Shown: in pieces, positions 10,576-21,814 of the stretch
Numbering within the stretch: position 1 is the stretch's first letter
Layout of the letters: each line of letters begins with the position of its first letter
Origin: Byssochlamys sp. IMV 00236
Lineage: Eukaryota > Ascomycota > Eurotiomycetes > Eurotiales > Thermoascaceae
DNA: 64,000 nt
Reading direction: 5' to 3'
NCBI GenBank assembly: GCA_001931875.2
Contig: MSJH02000840.1
Location: forward strand, 851,897-915,896
Notes under the pieces: generated by a model
The model's database searches: none
Seen by the model: the letters and a program-made list of their open reading frames with translations, nothing else
Told to the model about the DNA's origin: nothing
Position numbers and translations under genes: made by a program

Positions 10576-12532
10576 TCAGCCTCCCTCAAGGCCCATGCCT
10601 TTTCCAATCTTTCGAATCAGAGCCCGCTTAAGGAACGCTTCTCTTGCTAGACCTCTCGTGTGTCGCGACCATGTATCTACACCAATGATGCCTTTAACAA
10701 GAGCAGACTGCAAAGCGTAGATGGCCTGCTGAATGCCGCTCTCATCTGCCACGAGGTCGTACAGTTGCTTGCCAACAACCGTAGGTGCGACGAGGACATC
10801 ATCGATAGGCGGGAGCCCTCTTCTGCTATCACCGCTCGCATTGGACGGTCCTTCCGTCCCTGGTGGTGCCGGTGAGGAGATACGGGCCTGCGCATCTGCG
10901 ATCACGGCGTCTGCACGGTGAAGGGACTGCTGGAGGATAGAGGTGTTGGACTGAAGCGTCGCATTAAAGTTATTCAACGCCGCGATCTCGCCTTGCAGGG
11001 TGGCGATAGCCCCTTGCAATGCTTTGGATTGGGATAGGAGAGGCTGCACTGCAGACTTCGACTGGCCCACGTTGGATTGAAGAGTCTCGGTGAGTGTCTT
11101 GGAGACCGCGTGCAACAGTGCGTCCTTCTCTGGATTCGGTGGGATCGGTGGCGCAGGACCCGAGGGTGCCATCGACGGTAGTTCTAATTCGAAAGGCGAT
11201 GTAAGGAGATCCGGGGTCTGAGGTTTGGGAGCTGGTGCCGGAGCTGGTGCCGGTTGATTTAGAGGGGCTTGTGGCGGAGTATAGTATTGTTGCTGAACTT
11301 GGTGGGGGGGTACTTGCGGAGGTCGATAAGCCGGCTGGTATTGTTGGTAGGTAGGCTGTGAGGGCTGCGAATATCCCTGAGGCAGTGGAGCTACAGGAGG
11401 TTGCTGGTGCGCGTATGCCGTAGTAGGAGGTAGTGGACTACCAGGAGTAGCCCTCTCGTCTGCAAACCGCTGGGGAGGTACGGCTGCGTTGCGTAAGCTG
11501 CTCGAACGCTGCGGCGAGTAGTGGAGTGGTCTGTTCGGCGCTGTATTGTTCGGTCCATTCTGATATTGGAAGGATAACCTCCTCGAATCGGCCGTCTCTT
11601 TGGGAGGAAGCGGTGGAAGCGGAGGCGGCGACTTATATCTGTCTGGTCCAGGCTGCCTTTGCTCCGGTGTCTGTGTTCGACCCGGCTTAGGAGGGAGCTG
11701 AGGAGGAGCTTGGGGGTTCGACGGTGCTGGCGCAACTGGGCTCGGCGATGGGTTGAGTTCCCGCGGAAGGGGAGGCAGCGGAGGTGGAGCGGGAGCCTGC
11801 TGCTGTTTATATTTTACCGGTGGTTCTTTTGCGAACACCTCTCGGAGAATGGTCAGAAAGTCGACAATGGAGGATCTCTGCTCAAACCGATAGTCAGTGT
11901 CTTGTTCTGATGGGCCATCGCAATGCCACGAAGTGGGTAATTGCTCATATGTTCTCTAATTGTTTCCGCGTCAGGAATACTCACATCCCATGCCTCAGCC
12001 CAATGCGCCAGATAATGATGATATACTCTCCCCTCGAGTGTGACATGCTGTCCGACGCGGATGACCATGTCCTGCGTAGGCGTCACGTAGACCATCGGTG
12101 GTTCCATAGGATAGGCCGTAGGAATCCATAGCTCAATGGGAAACTTGTATATAGCACCGCGAAAGTTCACTGGCAATGTTCCCACGAGGTGGAGGAGAAG
12201 GGCGGAGACGCCATTCTCGAATGCTATCAAGTCGTCAGTATCCGATCAGCAGTAGAGCGGGACAAGACTACGATGTCTTGTAACTCGAGTAGAGGGAAGA
12301 ACTGACTGTAAACATCCGTCCGCGGGCCCAGCGAAGGATACTGTGCAAGAGCTGCGGCGACATCGTAGTATGTCCGGTTCGCATCGCGGTAGGTCTGGTT
12401 GGGATCGTAGTGATCCTGCGAGGACGTTCGTTAGCGCAAGGTAGTTGTAGACTTACACTGCAGCATCGGGGGCCTTACCTTGGACAACACGCCGTAGAGC
12501 CAACTCAGCGTGCTCTGTGGCACAGCAGCCAT
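10576..12532 (-). CDS. vps23: ESCRT-I subunit Vps23 (TSG101 homologue)
   Basis: Four exons: 12532..12479, 12415..12307, 12223..11985 and 11877..10576, 567 residues. The start MAAVPQSTLSWLYGVL is typical of the family. Residues 1 to about 145 form the UEV domain (a ubiquitin E2 variant without catalytic cysteine) with HYDPNQTYRDANRTYYDV and YPMEPPMVYVTPT. A long proline-rich linker (about 150 to 370) precedes a coiled coil (SKALQGAIATLQGEIAAL). The C-terminal steadiness box has VVGKQLYDLVADESGIQQA and ends near LIRKIGKGMGL. Vps23 binds ubiquitinated cargo and other ESCRT factors on endosomes for sorting into multivesicular bodies; in Aspergillus it also takes part in Pal pH signalling. An in-frame upstream ATG at 12613 is unlikely to be the start because homologues begin at MAAVPQST. 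Confidence 0.92.
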
Positions 12533-12900
12533 GGTGAGAGTGCCGTTGCGAGGTATCGACTCATGGTGGTTGGAGTCGGAGCTCGCGTGCTTGTCGTTGT
12601 TGGAACTCCGCATGCCTAGACTCCCCGCAGTGGGTTTTCTTGGCTGGCCACAGCTGGATAACTACCTACTCTACTTACTTAGGAGCATCAACATGCTGTA
12701 TGTATTTGGAGGATTATTCGATGTCTCGGTCGCAATGCGACTTTTTGATGATATTTGTCATTGGATTTCAGCTCTTTTGGTGCTATTTCAAATAGATCCT
12801 AATCCATGAACATACGTGGTTGACTGGCAGATCTGAAAAAAGAAATAGAAACACGCCTCTTCACCACCTCCGAGCTCGCCCTTCGTCCTCCTTAGCTTCC
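12533..12900. other. Short intergenic gap, vps23 promoter
   Basis: The 368 bp between the stop codon of the receptor gene and the start of vps23, both on the minus strand. It must hold the terminator of one and the promoter of the other. No gene is seen. Confidence 0.5.
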
Positions 12901-14064
12901 CTACACCGTTCCAGAAGCAACAGTCACATCGTGCTTCACACCAAGCGCATTACCCGCCTCCAGATCAGAGTGAAGGGCATGCATATGCGCTGCTGTCGGG
13001 CTCGAGCTAGCCACGGGGGTCGAATTGGCGGGACCCGACGTCGAAGACTGTCTGCTCTTCTCTGAGCTTCCGAAAGAAATCGGCTTCCAAAGTCTGTGGC
13101 GTCCAGTCGACCCGCTGGACGGCTGGCTACCACCTCCAATCAAAGACGTCGCCCACAGAGAGGTCAGAGGAAGTGAAATCGCAACGAGAGTGAGAACGAA
13201 GGAGTCCATTTCAGGGACGTTGACGCAGTACTGCAGGATTGCAAAGATGGCTGTATCGTGAGTTAGTACGCTTTATCATCGCATAGGTACAAATGACATA
13301 CATGGAACAATCAATGTCTGGCAGCTCATGATGAAGATCACCTGCATCGCGCCGAAGCGTTTGATTCCCATCTTCTTGCGTTTCTGAATGGCATGCCCCA
13401 GCTTGAAGATGAAAATAAAGCTGAAGAAGCAGATGCTGATAATTGTGGTGATATTGGTGGCGCTTTCTAACCAGACAGCATCGAAGTTGGCCGCTTGCAC
13501 AATAGCAATCGAGTTCTCAACAGCCAGACCCAGGCGGAACCCTATCGCAAGCAGAGCGACAATCACCGAGATACCCAGCAGTATGTTCTTGTGAATCTGA
13601 CGAAGCGTGACGCAGATAACTTGGGTCTGCAGGATGAGAGAACACTCAATGGCAACCAGCAGCATCACTTCGAAGACAACGGCCAGAATGGAGTTGGCAT
13701 AAGCGCTGGCTGGGACTCGGGAGTAGTCGCCAGAGAAGTAAGGATAGACCTTGGAGAACTCTGTCGTGAAATAGACGCAATCGCAGATCAAGCGGCATGC
13801 ATTCAAGATCAGAGCAGAGCTGTTGAGCAGGAAGACCGGAGACAGTCGCTTGTCGCTCTTGGTCAGGAGAAGTAAGAGGACAAGCAGGGCCAAAGATGCA
13901 CCAAGCTGAGAGCTGTACACGATGCAGATCTTGATGCCATACTGAACGAAGTCGTCCATTTCTCCGACGGAAACATTGAGAGGAGATCCGTCCGCCAGAT
14001 GGAAAGTCAGGCTCTGCGTGAAGGGGTCGAAAGGTTTCTGCATGGTTCCGTTGATGCACGACAT
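12901..14064 (-). CDS. preB: Ste2-like seven-transmembrane alpha-pheromone receptor
   Basis: Two exons, 14064..13302 and 13250..12901, with a 51-bp intron that starts GTATGT. The product has 370 residues. The N-terminus is short and extracellular (FDPFTQSLTFHLADGSPLNV), like fungal class D receptors. About seven hydrophobic helices follow, including ASLALLVLLLLLTKSDKR (helix 1 and loop), SCQTLIVPSIFAILQY (helix 6) and FVLTLVAISLPLTSLWAT (helix 7). The tail is serine-rich (GSSEKSRQSSTSGP), a likely phosphorylation and internalisation region. The receptor would sense peptide pheromone and signal through a G protein to a MAP kinase cascade in mating or cell fusion. I chose the ATG at 14064 because the frame upstream holds only a non-ATG codon; a second ATG seven codons further in is also possible. 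Confidence 0.9.
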
Positions 14065-15222
14065 GAGTTGATTCAAACGATGGATATCGAGAACGATGAG
14101 TCTTCAGTTGAAGCTTTAAGCAAATATTGAGTAGCTACTTGGTAGAGATGATAACGGTCAGAGAAGAGGTCTAGGAAGGTGATGTAGGACAGACATATCT
14201 ATAAGTACGAGAAGAAGGTTACACGGGGTGTGATAGATATACAAGAACAATATAAAATGCTTCGTATTCATGGAAGCGTAATACTTATCCAGAAGAAGAG
14301 TATATCTCATGTGGCCTATACACTTTCCGCTTTAGGCAGTGGGGTCGTGGAGAGAACAATGTGTGAGTGAAGGAGAACAATCCTAAGGGAGGATTTAGTG
14401 GAATTCGGATTGTCTATTCTCCGCGGACTGGGTCACATTGTAGTCCAAATAGAACAATATCAAGTATAACGAGACTAAGTGTGAAAATAGTATTGAATTT
14501 TGAAAAGCCTGGAGGTATCTTGAATCTCCTCTAGGTCCGTGGGGAGGTTACTCCCGTATTTATCTCCTGGGCATACAAAGAATCCAGATCCGGTATGATC
14601 TAACTATCCTATGATTAGGATAATCAAGTAATCAAAGAATCTGCTGCCAATGGATGATATGATAGATCACTTGCGCCTCCAGAAAGCTGCCACCTAAATA
14701 AAGGCCCAACTGAGTTCCCACATGGGATTAGGATTGTACAAGGGATTTGTTTGGGGGGTCTACTCGATCATATTGAATTAGTAGCCTATCTATGCCGATA
14801 TTCTGCGGATTGAATTTACTTTGAGGGCTGTAATTAATATATAGAATAGAAGCTAATGGCAATGAGAGAGTTTGCTGGGCCATATCCAGGCACCAGGCAC
14901 CAGCCACGGTTAGATCTCACTGTCATGGATGATCCTTGAATATATCGACTCCTTCGAGGATTTCCTCATTATTAATTCCACTTTTCATACTACCTAGTCA
15001 CTCCGTAGAAAGACTCTTCATCAGCTCGAGACGAAGAATGAAATCACGTTCCCCCGATATTATTTTATTATTTCTCCATCTGTAGTACAGCTGCTGCGGG
15101 GCTTGCAACTGTACGTGCCCCGCAATCGCGGGTCCGAAGGAGCCGAACATAACAGCATCGCTTTTGTGAATAATATATGAAGAGGTTGTCTTCCTTTATT
15201 TCTCCATAAAGCTGTGGAAACG

Positions 15223-15228
15223 TATAAA
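15223..15228 (+). promoter_or_regulatory. Candidate TATA box of the aldo-keto reductase gene
   Basis: TATAAA within CGTATAAAACG, about 200 bp before the ATG at 15429. That leaves room for a long leader. It is a sequence match only. Confidence 0.35.
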
Positions 15229-15345
15229 ACGTATCAGGTCATCTCCAGTATTATTTGAATTGCTTGTTTTGACGAATTGTGACGGTTGTGGTTCGTTCGC
15301 GGCCAAGTGTTCTCCACTGTCGTTTTATGATATCATCAGGAGTTC

Positions 15346-15380
15346 GTCTACCATCCGCCCATCTACCATCCGCCATCTAC
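15346..15380 (+). repeat. Tandem repeat in the leader of the aldo-keto reductase gene
   Basis: A unit of about 15 nt, TCTACCATCCGCC plus one or two bases, occurs twice in a row and a third copy is cut after ATCTACCG. It is C-rich and purine-poor on the plus strand, as fungal leaders often are. Confidence 0.55.
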
Positions 15381-15428
15381 CGTGTTCCAATCTTTCCATA
15401 CACCCGGAATCATAACTTCAAAGCAGTC

Positions 15429-16612
15429 ATGGCGTCTTCTCTCGATATTCAAACTAAGTACAAGCTCAATTCGGGATATGAGATCCCGGTACTAGGATAT
15501 GGTGTAAGTCCTTCTTCTCCCTTCGCGTCGATCATGCATGTTTTACACGACGAATCCTCTGGAATGCAATGCTGATACGACAGTGATCTTCTAGGTTTAC
15601 CAAACGTATGTATCCTGCGTGGGTGCTGATAGACTGGAAATCTAACGTGAGACAAGCCCCGCCGACATAACAGAGGAAGTGACCAAGAAGGCCTTCAAAA
15701 TTGGTTATCGTCACGTATGTTCCAATCCCCTCACTTTTCAATTGAATATATAGTTCTACTCTTAACTTGGTCTGACTCACCGAGCCTTGATAGGTGGACT
15801 CTGCCCAAGCGTACCGTAACGAGAAGCCATGCGGTCAAGCGATCAAGGATTCAGGACTTCATCGCTCGGAGATTTTCTTTACTACGAAGATATCAAGGCA
15901 ACAGATGGGATATGAAAAGGCAAAAGCATCGATCGATGCCAGTCTCAAGGAGGCTGATGTTGATTACTTTGACCTGTAAGCTTCCTTTCGTGTATTTCAA
16001 CGTGACGACATGATCACTTATAAGGTGAAAGAATTCTCATCCATGCACCATACGGTGGGAAGGAAGCCCGCCAGGGTACTTGGCGAGCCCTTGTCGAGGC
16101 CCAGAAAGAAGGCAAAACGCGCTCGATCGGAGTCTCCAACTATGGCGTTCACCATCTAGATGAACTTGAGGAGTACATCAACAGTGGCGCAGGAGGCAAG
16201 ATCGATGTCGGACAATATGAACTTCATCCCTGGCTTCCTAGACCCGACATTGTCAGCTGGCTCCAGAAACGGAACGTTGTCGTGGAAGCGTACAGTCCTT
16301 TAACCCGAGCACAGCGTCTGGAGGAACCAGTTCTACTGGAGCTAAGCAAGAAATACAACAAGACACCCGGTCAAATCCTCCTCCGCTGGAGTCTGCAGAA
16401 GGTATGCCACCCTCGTCATGGTGCATTATGGTTTACTATATGCTAAGTCCTGCCAATAGGGTTTTGTTCCCCTTCCGAAATCTGTCACCCCTTCCAGAAT
16501 CGAGGAGAACGCCAACATTTTCGACTTCCAGCTCACAGTGGACGACATGAAGGCCCTTCACACGAATGAGTACTCGCCAACTACCTGGGATCCGACTGTG
16601 GACAGGAGCTAG
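15429..16612 (+). CDS. Aldo-keto reductase (NADPH-dependent oxidoreductase)
   Basis: Six exons: 15429..15503, 15595..15605, 15657..15714, 15794..15975, 16032..16401 and 16460..16612, 282 residues. Exon 2 is only 11 nt. The catalytic tetrad is visible: Asp and Tyr in VDSAQAYRNE, Lys in FFTTKIS and His in ILIHAPYGG. The cofactor end shows QILLRWSLQK and GFVPLPKSVTPSRI, typical of AKR3/AKR5-like fungal enzymes. It would reduce aldehydes or ketones in the cytosol with NADPH; the substrate cannot be told from sequence. Length is slightly below the usual 290 to 320. It lies head-to-head with the receptor gene and tail-to-tail with a Zn2Cys6 regulator. Confidence 0.88.
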
Positions 16613-17031
16613 ACATGCGGTGGTGAGCAAGCTTTACATCAACATGTATAGTTGATTGAGCTGGCGATATTGTGTGTTCCTATTATGTTTTATCAGCAGC
16701 AAACATTGTCGTCGTATCAGCACAAATGAAGTTGCCACTGCATAACGCTTATACTAGATGCTAAAATAAAAGACATCGCCTCAAAACGTCTCTCTCCGTC
16801 GAGTCTTGATTAAAAGTGATGCAAGTACAATTGTAGGCAGATTCTAAGTTAAAAGAATGTCGTATATTAAATAGCACGGAAGAATACTGATTATAGGATT
16901 ACTCGAATAGTTTACCGGGTTACTAATCCCTCTAGGATATTTTGAGGCCCTTAAAACTCGCAGCCTATATATAAAGGCTTTCGCGTGAAATGAAGTTATA
17001 TTGCAGGAAGAATTAGCAATATTTCTAGATG
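16613..17031. other. Convergent 3' intergenic gap
   Basis: Holds the 3' ends of the aldo-keto reductase (plus) and the Zn2Cys6 regulator (minus). AT-rich; no gene seen. Confidence 0.5.
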
Positions 17032-18657
17032 TCATAGGATTGATGTCGTACTTTGCGAATATCTCACAGCCTTAAACCCTTCTACATCGGCCACATGTGA
17101 GATCACCATATACAGCCAATGAGCTTCCTTCGACCCAGGTTCAGCACTTCGATAGGCAACCTGCAAAGGAAACATAAGCTGAATAGAACCAGTTTGGCCT
17201 GGATAGCTCGCAAATTGGTAATAAACTAATCGACAAAGCTCGGCGACAATATCCTGGAGTGATCCCTGACCGGGAGCCAACAGGATAGAAAGATGTGGCT
17301 TCCAACTACTATGCCCTTCAAAGGGCGATGGGAGCATGAGAGATGCTGATATTTTCCTCCAGATGCGGTGGAGAAGGGCCAGTATTGAGTTGTATAAGCA
17401 CAGTTCAGCCACGCGCATTGGCTCAGTGAAGAAGATGGCCGTCGGAAAAGGATATGCGTCGAGTTGAACCACATTCATATCCCTTAAAGCATTCCGGTTC
17501 ACGCTGAAGTAGGTGCTCGAGAAACTTTCCTCCCACTTCACCCGCCATTCATAGAGTCTTTCAACAAGATTCTTGATTCGGACCCCTACAAGGGTGATCC
17601 CTACAATGGTGGATGTAGCAAAACAATCTTCCGGGGTGAACGAGCTGTCTTGGAGGTTTTTCAGGTCTTCTAATATGCCAGGCAAATCACAGAAGTGGTC
17701 AAGAAGGAGGTCCATCGCGGATTTCGGCTCTCCGTTATTCGCCCAAGGCTCGACCTTCCAGTCATCCTCCTCCAAAAAGCATCGTTGGCTCATAACAAGA
17801 TGGGCAAGAATCTTAGAATGTCAGTGTCAATAGGAGGTATCGGATTGAGTGCATCGTACTCACGATCATACACCGCGTGGTGAGAAACAGTTCTTTATCC
17901 ACGCCGGTCTGATGCCGTACAGGTCCTCTGAACTTCATCTGGATTTCCCAATCATTCACCAGCCCAGTATATCCAACCCTATAATACTTACAAGTTGTCC
18001 AATGCCAAGAAAATGAGTTATCCATCCAGTTGAATCCTGAAATGTTACTACCTCATACGCACCAAGCAGTAAGGTATTGGCTAAAGTCGATATATCTGAA
18101 ACCTTTTCAGGGTCACAAAGATCTCGGCGGATTTTGCGCAAAGCCTGGGTGTAAAGGATAGAGCCTCGATTCGCAGCGGACCAATAGAAATGCAGTTTTC
18201 CATAGTAAGCGGCCGCGAGAGCGCGCACCGCAAGCTTTGAGCTATAATTTTGATTGTTGGACTGAAGGAGGGTCACCAACCAGGGCGATACATTGGGAGG
18301 CTGGTTGTCCCTCCCGTTTCGAGCCGCTATAAAGAGACTCCGTATAAGATAATTCACAAATACTTCGTCTTCGTCAATACTTAGACCTGGAGATGGAGAT
18401 GGGCTTGTCATATTATTGCTTTCTTCTGTGGCTGTCTGGATTCTCACCAGGGAAAGGCCATCAATGAAGACTGGAAAAGGACTGAAGCATTCACATCGCA
18501 GCTTCAACCGGAGGCAACGACCACAGATGGGACGAGTCTCATCTTACTCCAATTAGCGAGTTCCTTGCAAACTCGCGGGCCAACAGTACTCACCACATTT
18601 GACTCGGGCTCTGCGACATGTCTGGCAACCACGACTTCGGCCAGCAACCCCAACCAT
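17032..18657 (-). CDS. Zn2Cys6 fungal transcription factor
   Basis: Four exons: 18657..18594, 18542..17992, 17938..17864 and 17811..17032, 489 residues. The binuclear zinc cluster starts at residue 11 with CQTCRRARVKC and continues CGRCLRLKLRC; spacing is C-x2-C-x6-C-x6-C-x2-C-x6-C, exactly canonical. The first intron splits the codon after the third cysteine. The rest is mostly helical, like the fungal transcription-factor middle region (IRSLFIAARNG, LAVRALAAAYYGKLHFYWS). No obvious acidic activation segment is present. It should bind CGG-type sites in the nucleus; the target pathway is unknown, though the convergent aldo-keto reductase is a candidate. An in-frame stop lies shortly upstream of the ATG, which fixes the start. 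Confidence 0.88.
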
Positions 18658-19541
18658 GATCGTTTCAAGAATGCCAAACGGCTACAGGTGAGTTCACGAG
18701 CAGCTCCGGGTCGTCAAAACAGCATCTTAAGTTCTGTCCAAGGTGGGACGGATAACGCCGCTAACATACTTAAATTACGTCTACGCTCACTCAGTATGTA
18801 CTATGCTGCAGTATTTCAAACGCCATCGCGAAATCATCCAGATTGGGACTAACTCCCGTTTCTTGACTGAGTCATATTGGGTCAGTCTTTCCTGGGCCCA
18901 CCACCAAGGCATTGACGCAGAGCAATCACTTCGGGACATATTCCATAGAGACTAATAGATAGTGATAGTTAGGGGATTGTCTCCGAAGCCATGCGAAGAC
19001 GGCCGCCTAGAGATTCTGGACGACCCTACTCTATATTGCACACCTACAAGGACGCTCTTAGCTAAATGAATATCATCACGAATATCATACTAGCGAAATC
19101 ACGTCTCAATAAAAAACCGACCTATGTCGAGAACATGTTCCCAATGCATTAGGTATTCACTGGGTACCCCGGTCAATCTTTCCGCCATCTGAAGTGTTCC
19201 CTACTCTGAGGTATTATATTGAGTTTAACTCTTAAAGGATTCTTACCGGCATGGCGGGACTATCTCTAGATCGGCAAAAGTGGCACTTTTTGTATTTTCG
19301 TGACTCCTGGAAAGAAAATTACCTTTCTCGCCAGGATTTCTTATGAAAACACTACTGCCGGTAGTATTAGGTCGCTTCCAAGGCACGCAACTCTTATACA
19401 AGGACGCTCTTATAACGCTGGCAGAGGCATCAATGCTGGTTTCAAGAACCTTGACTGATAGGGGTTAAAAGTACAGATGTCCTAAAAAGGAGCCGGCTTA
19501 GCGATACGACAGAAACAGGCAACAATCCACCAGATTCCTTT
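18658..19541. other. Intergenic, promoter of the Zn2Cys6 gene
   Basis: No supportable gene. The left part is the promoter and leader of the regulator; the right part holds the 3' UTR of the ferritin-like gene. Confidence 0.45.
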
Positions 19542-20630
19542 CTAGGCTGCTAAAAGCTCTTGCAAAGCCAATATTTCTGGCTGCTCCAAAATAATCAACG
19601 GCCCAGCAACAACACTATCCTCGGATGGCACATCCGGGTGATCGGTAATCGAGACAATAATAATGCTTGCACGAGCATCAAACTGTGCTGGAATTACCAC
19701 AAGGTTCTTTTTTGGATCGTACGGAACGCTGATGGAGTTTATCCCATGATAGAAGACAGCGTAATAGTCTTTATCTTCATCGAACTTGGGCTGATTATTC
19801 GGATCAGAGAAGACAAACCGGATTTGCGAGCCAGGCGTAGCAGCAGATACATCCTTGCGAATTGCAAGCGGTGGCAAATTCTGGCGTGGATTTGGGTAGA
19901 CCGGGTTCTCTATAGGGCAGCTGTCCGACTCAATGAAAGCATTTGTCAAGTCCAATATCTGGTTTGGATAAGGGTAAATCGTATCCGATGGGCCAGAGAA
20001 CGGAGTCGTGTTCCACATGTCGATTAGTGACCAAGCGTTGTGGCGGGATTCAACTTGTCCGATTGCCATGAGTGCAGATTTGGACACGTTCAGGCTTGCT
20101 TCTCTCGCTAGACCTGTTAAGAAGGCCATGCTAGAGACTTCTAGGTACACCTGCAGCGCCAGAAAGATTGACGTGTTGCTGCCAAAACCGTACTGATACT
20201 TGCACGGCCCGGGCTTGACTGAATTGTCGGAAATCTGGTCTTGGAATATCCGGACGTGGCCCGCTTCGTTATCGCGGATCTCGGTGATACGCTGGTAAGT
20301 CGTGTTTGGAAGACCCAGTCTGGTGAAGTCAGACGGCGAGAAGGACTTCACAGCTTGTTGATAGAAGGAATAGATGATCCATTCCGCACTCAGCAAGTTT
20401 TGAAACAGGATATCATCCGGATGTGGGTTTCCCGATGCTGCCGCCGAGATGACTTTGGTGTAATTGGCAGCAAGGGGAGATTTTTTACCCCCATAAGTGG
20501 TAAAGAGAGGAGATTCTCCCGGTACTGCATCGACAGCGGAAAGGACTCTCGTTTGAGGTGAACTTCCAGGAATTGCAAGAGCTTGGAAGATACCGGCAAC
20601 AAATAAAATCAAGACAGCAGATGAATGCAT
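19542..20630 (-). CDS. Secreted ferritin-like domain protein (Rds1-like)
   Basis: A single-exon 362-residue protein. The N-terminus is a clear signal peptide (SAVLILFVAGIFQALA, cleavage likely near residues 18 to 20). The body holds a ferritin-like helical bundle: LFQNLLSAEWIIYSFYQQAV carries the first Glu, ITEIRDNEAGHVRIFQDQI a second Glu with a His, and AIGQVESRHNAWSLIDM a third Glu/His pair. These are where iron or di-metal ligands sit in ferritin-like folds. The C-terminal 130 residues form a beta-rich extension. Related fungal proteins include stress- or starvation-induced Rds1. I chose the ATG at 20630; the frame extends two codons further only with a TTG. Several N-x-S/T sites fit secretion. 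Confidence 0.82.
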   Translation of the reverse strand: MHSSAVLILFVAGIFQALAIPGSSPQTRVLSAVDAVPGESPLFTTYGGKKSPLAANYTKVISAAASGNPHPDDILFQNLLSAEWIIYSFYQQAVKSFSPSDFTRLGLPNTTYQRITEIRDNEAGHVRIFQDQISDNSVKPGPCKYQYGFGSNTSIFLALQVYLEVSSMAFLTGLAREASLNVSKSALMAIGQVESRHNAWSLIDMWNTTPFSGPSDTIYPYPNQILDLTNAFIESDSCPIENPVYPNPRQNLPPLAIRKDVSAATPGSQIRFVFSDPNNQPKFDEDKDYYAVFYHGINSISVPYDPKKNLVVIPAQFDARASIIIVSITDHPDVPSEDSVVAGPLIILEQPEILALQELLAA

Positions 20631-21814
20631 CTTCAAAAGGTCAGATAGAGTAAGAGAGTGAACGAAGAACGGATTAGCAAAGGGCAGTACGCACTGTCGA
20701 GAAGATTGAGCGTTATATAGTAAATAACTCCTGATCTAGTTTGCTCCATTTTCCGGTCAAGACCGCTATTTCGGCGGGATCTGTATGCTAGAGACCTAGG
20801 ATTTGAGATATAAATGCGCTCTATACTCAATTAGACACATTCCACGAGCTGTGGCCTGTTTTATCCAAGTTGGGGCCGAGTTGAACATACGCCATATGAG
20901 AGGGCAGTGGAACAGAAAAGCGCCCCGAGTTGCTAAGTCAAGGTTATACTTAACTAAGCTTTGGGTAAATAATTATTGATGAGTATATCGTGCTTAATCC
21001 ATTTTTGGTAGATTCTGCGAGGAAACGGCTGGGTCGCCGAAACGCCGATCACTCGCAGAGTAAGTAGGTATACTTGAGCCAGTAAGTGATCACTATTAAA
21101 GGGCGGTGATTTAGTTCGCCATTTCGGTCCGGGTTTTTAGTACAAATAAAGCCTTCTCCGTGTTAGAGCTAAGTATAGTGAGTTTCGTGTTTCTTACCAA
21201 TTTCGTTCGTTCTATTAATCACGAACCAAGGGTCAATATTCCCTGTGCCAGAGCTTCAAATTCCTCCACTCAGGTTAAGTATCGGCTTTCTGCCACTCGA
21301 CAAAAAGGAGAACTCCTAGTTGGCGAGACTCTCCCTGGACCTCTAACATTAAGTAAGCCGGTTTACCCGGTTTGAATTAATGATTGGTTTGAGATGCTCG
21401 AGCTCGAGTCAACAATTAAGTAGTGGACACTGTGCCGTACAATTTTGAATAGTTTCGGACTACTAGAATTGCCTCAGCAATTGTTTTCTCTGGCTGAAGT
21501 TCGCCCACTTTTCTTATTCTCAAGGAGCGTATGGCATATCACGTAACGTAGAGTTGATGGACGCCGTCCAAATGTCTGACGAAAGAAAAAAGTTTCACAG
21601 TGTACCTGAGCCCTACTAATATGACTTTTATTTACTGCAAGGAATGTGATGAAATGGGACAGGGAGCAGCGTCTGTGCTTTGATCCCTCAAGAACTTCAA
21701 TATTGTTTATCTCTTCCCCGTCTGCTTTTGACAGCTATATGAGTAGCGTCAAGCTGTAAAAGAGACCAGTCATTTTCGTCTACTAAGTATATCTCAACTC
21801 ATATGACTCATTGA
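20631..21814. other. Intergenic, promoter of the ferritin-like gene
   Basis: About 1.2 kb without a supportable gene. A TATATA-like stretch lies around 20,713 to 20,720 on the minus strand, some 85 bp before the ferritin-like ATG. The rest shows no recognisable element. Confidence 0.4.

Larger units (their letters stand above)
14065..15428. other. Divergent promoter between preB and the aldo-keto reductase
   Basis: About 1.36 kb with no supportable gene, shared by two divergent transcription units. The right third carries a TATA-like box and a small tandem repeat, listed separately. Confidence 0.45.

Noticed and set aside
12533..12613. N-terminal extension of Vps23 to an upstream in-frame ATG
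   Set aside because: Homologues begin at MAAVPQST; the extra 27 residues are polar and unlike the family.
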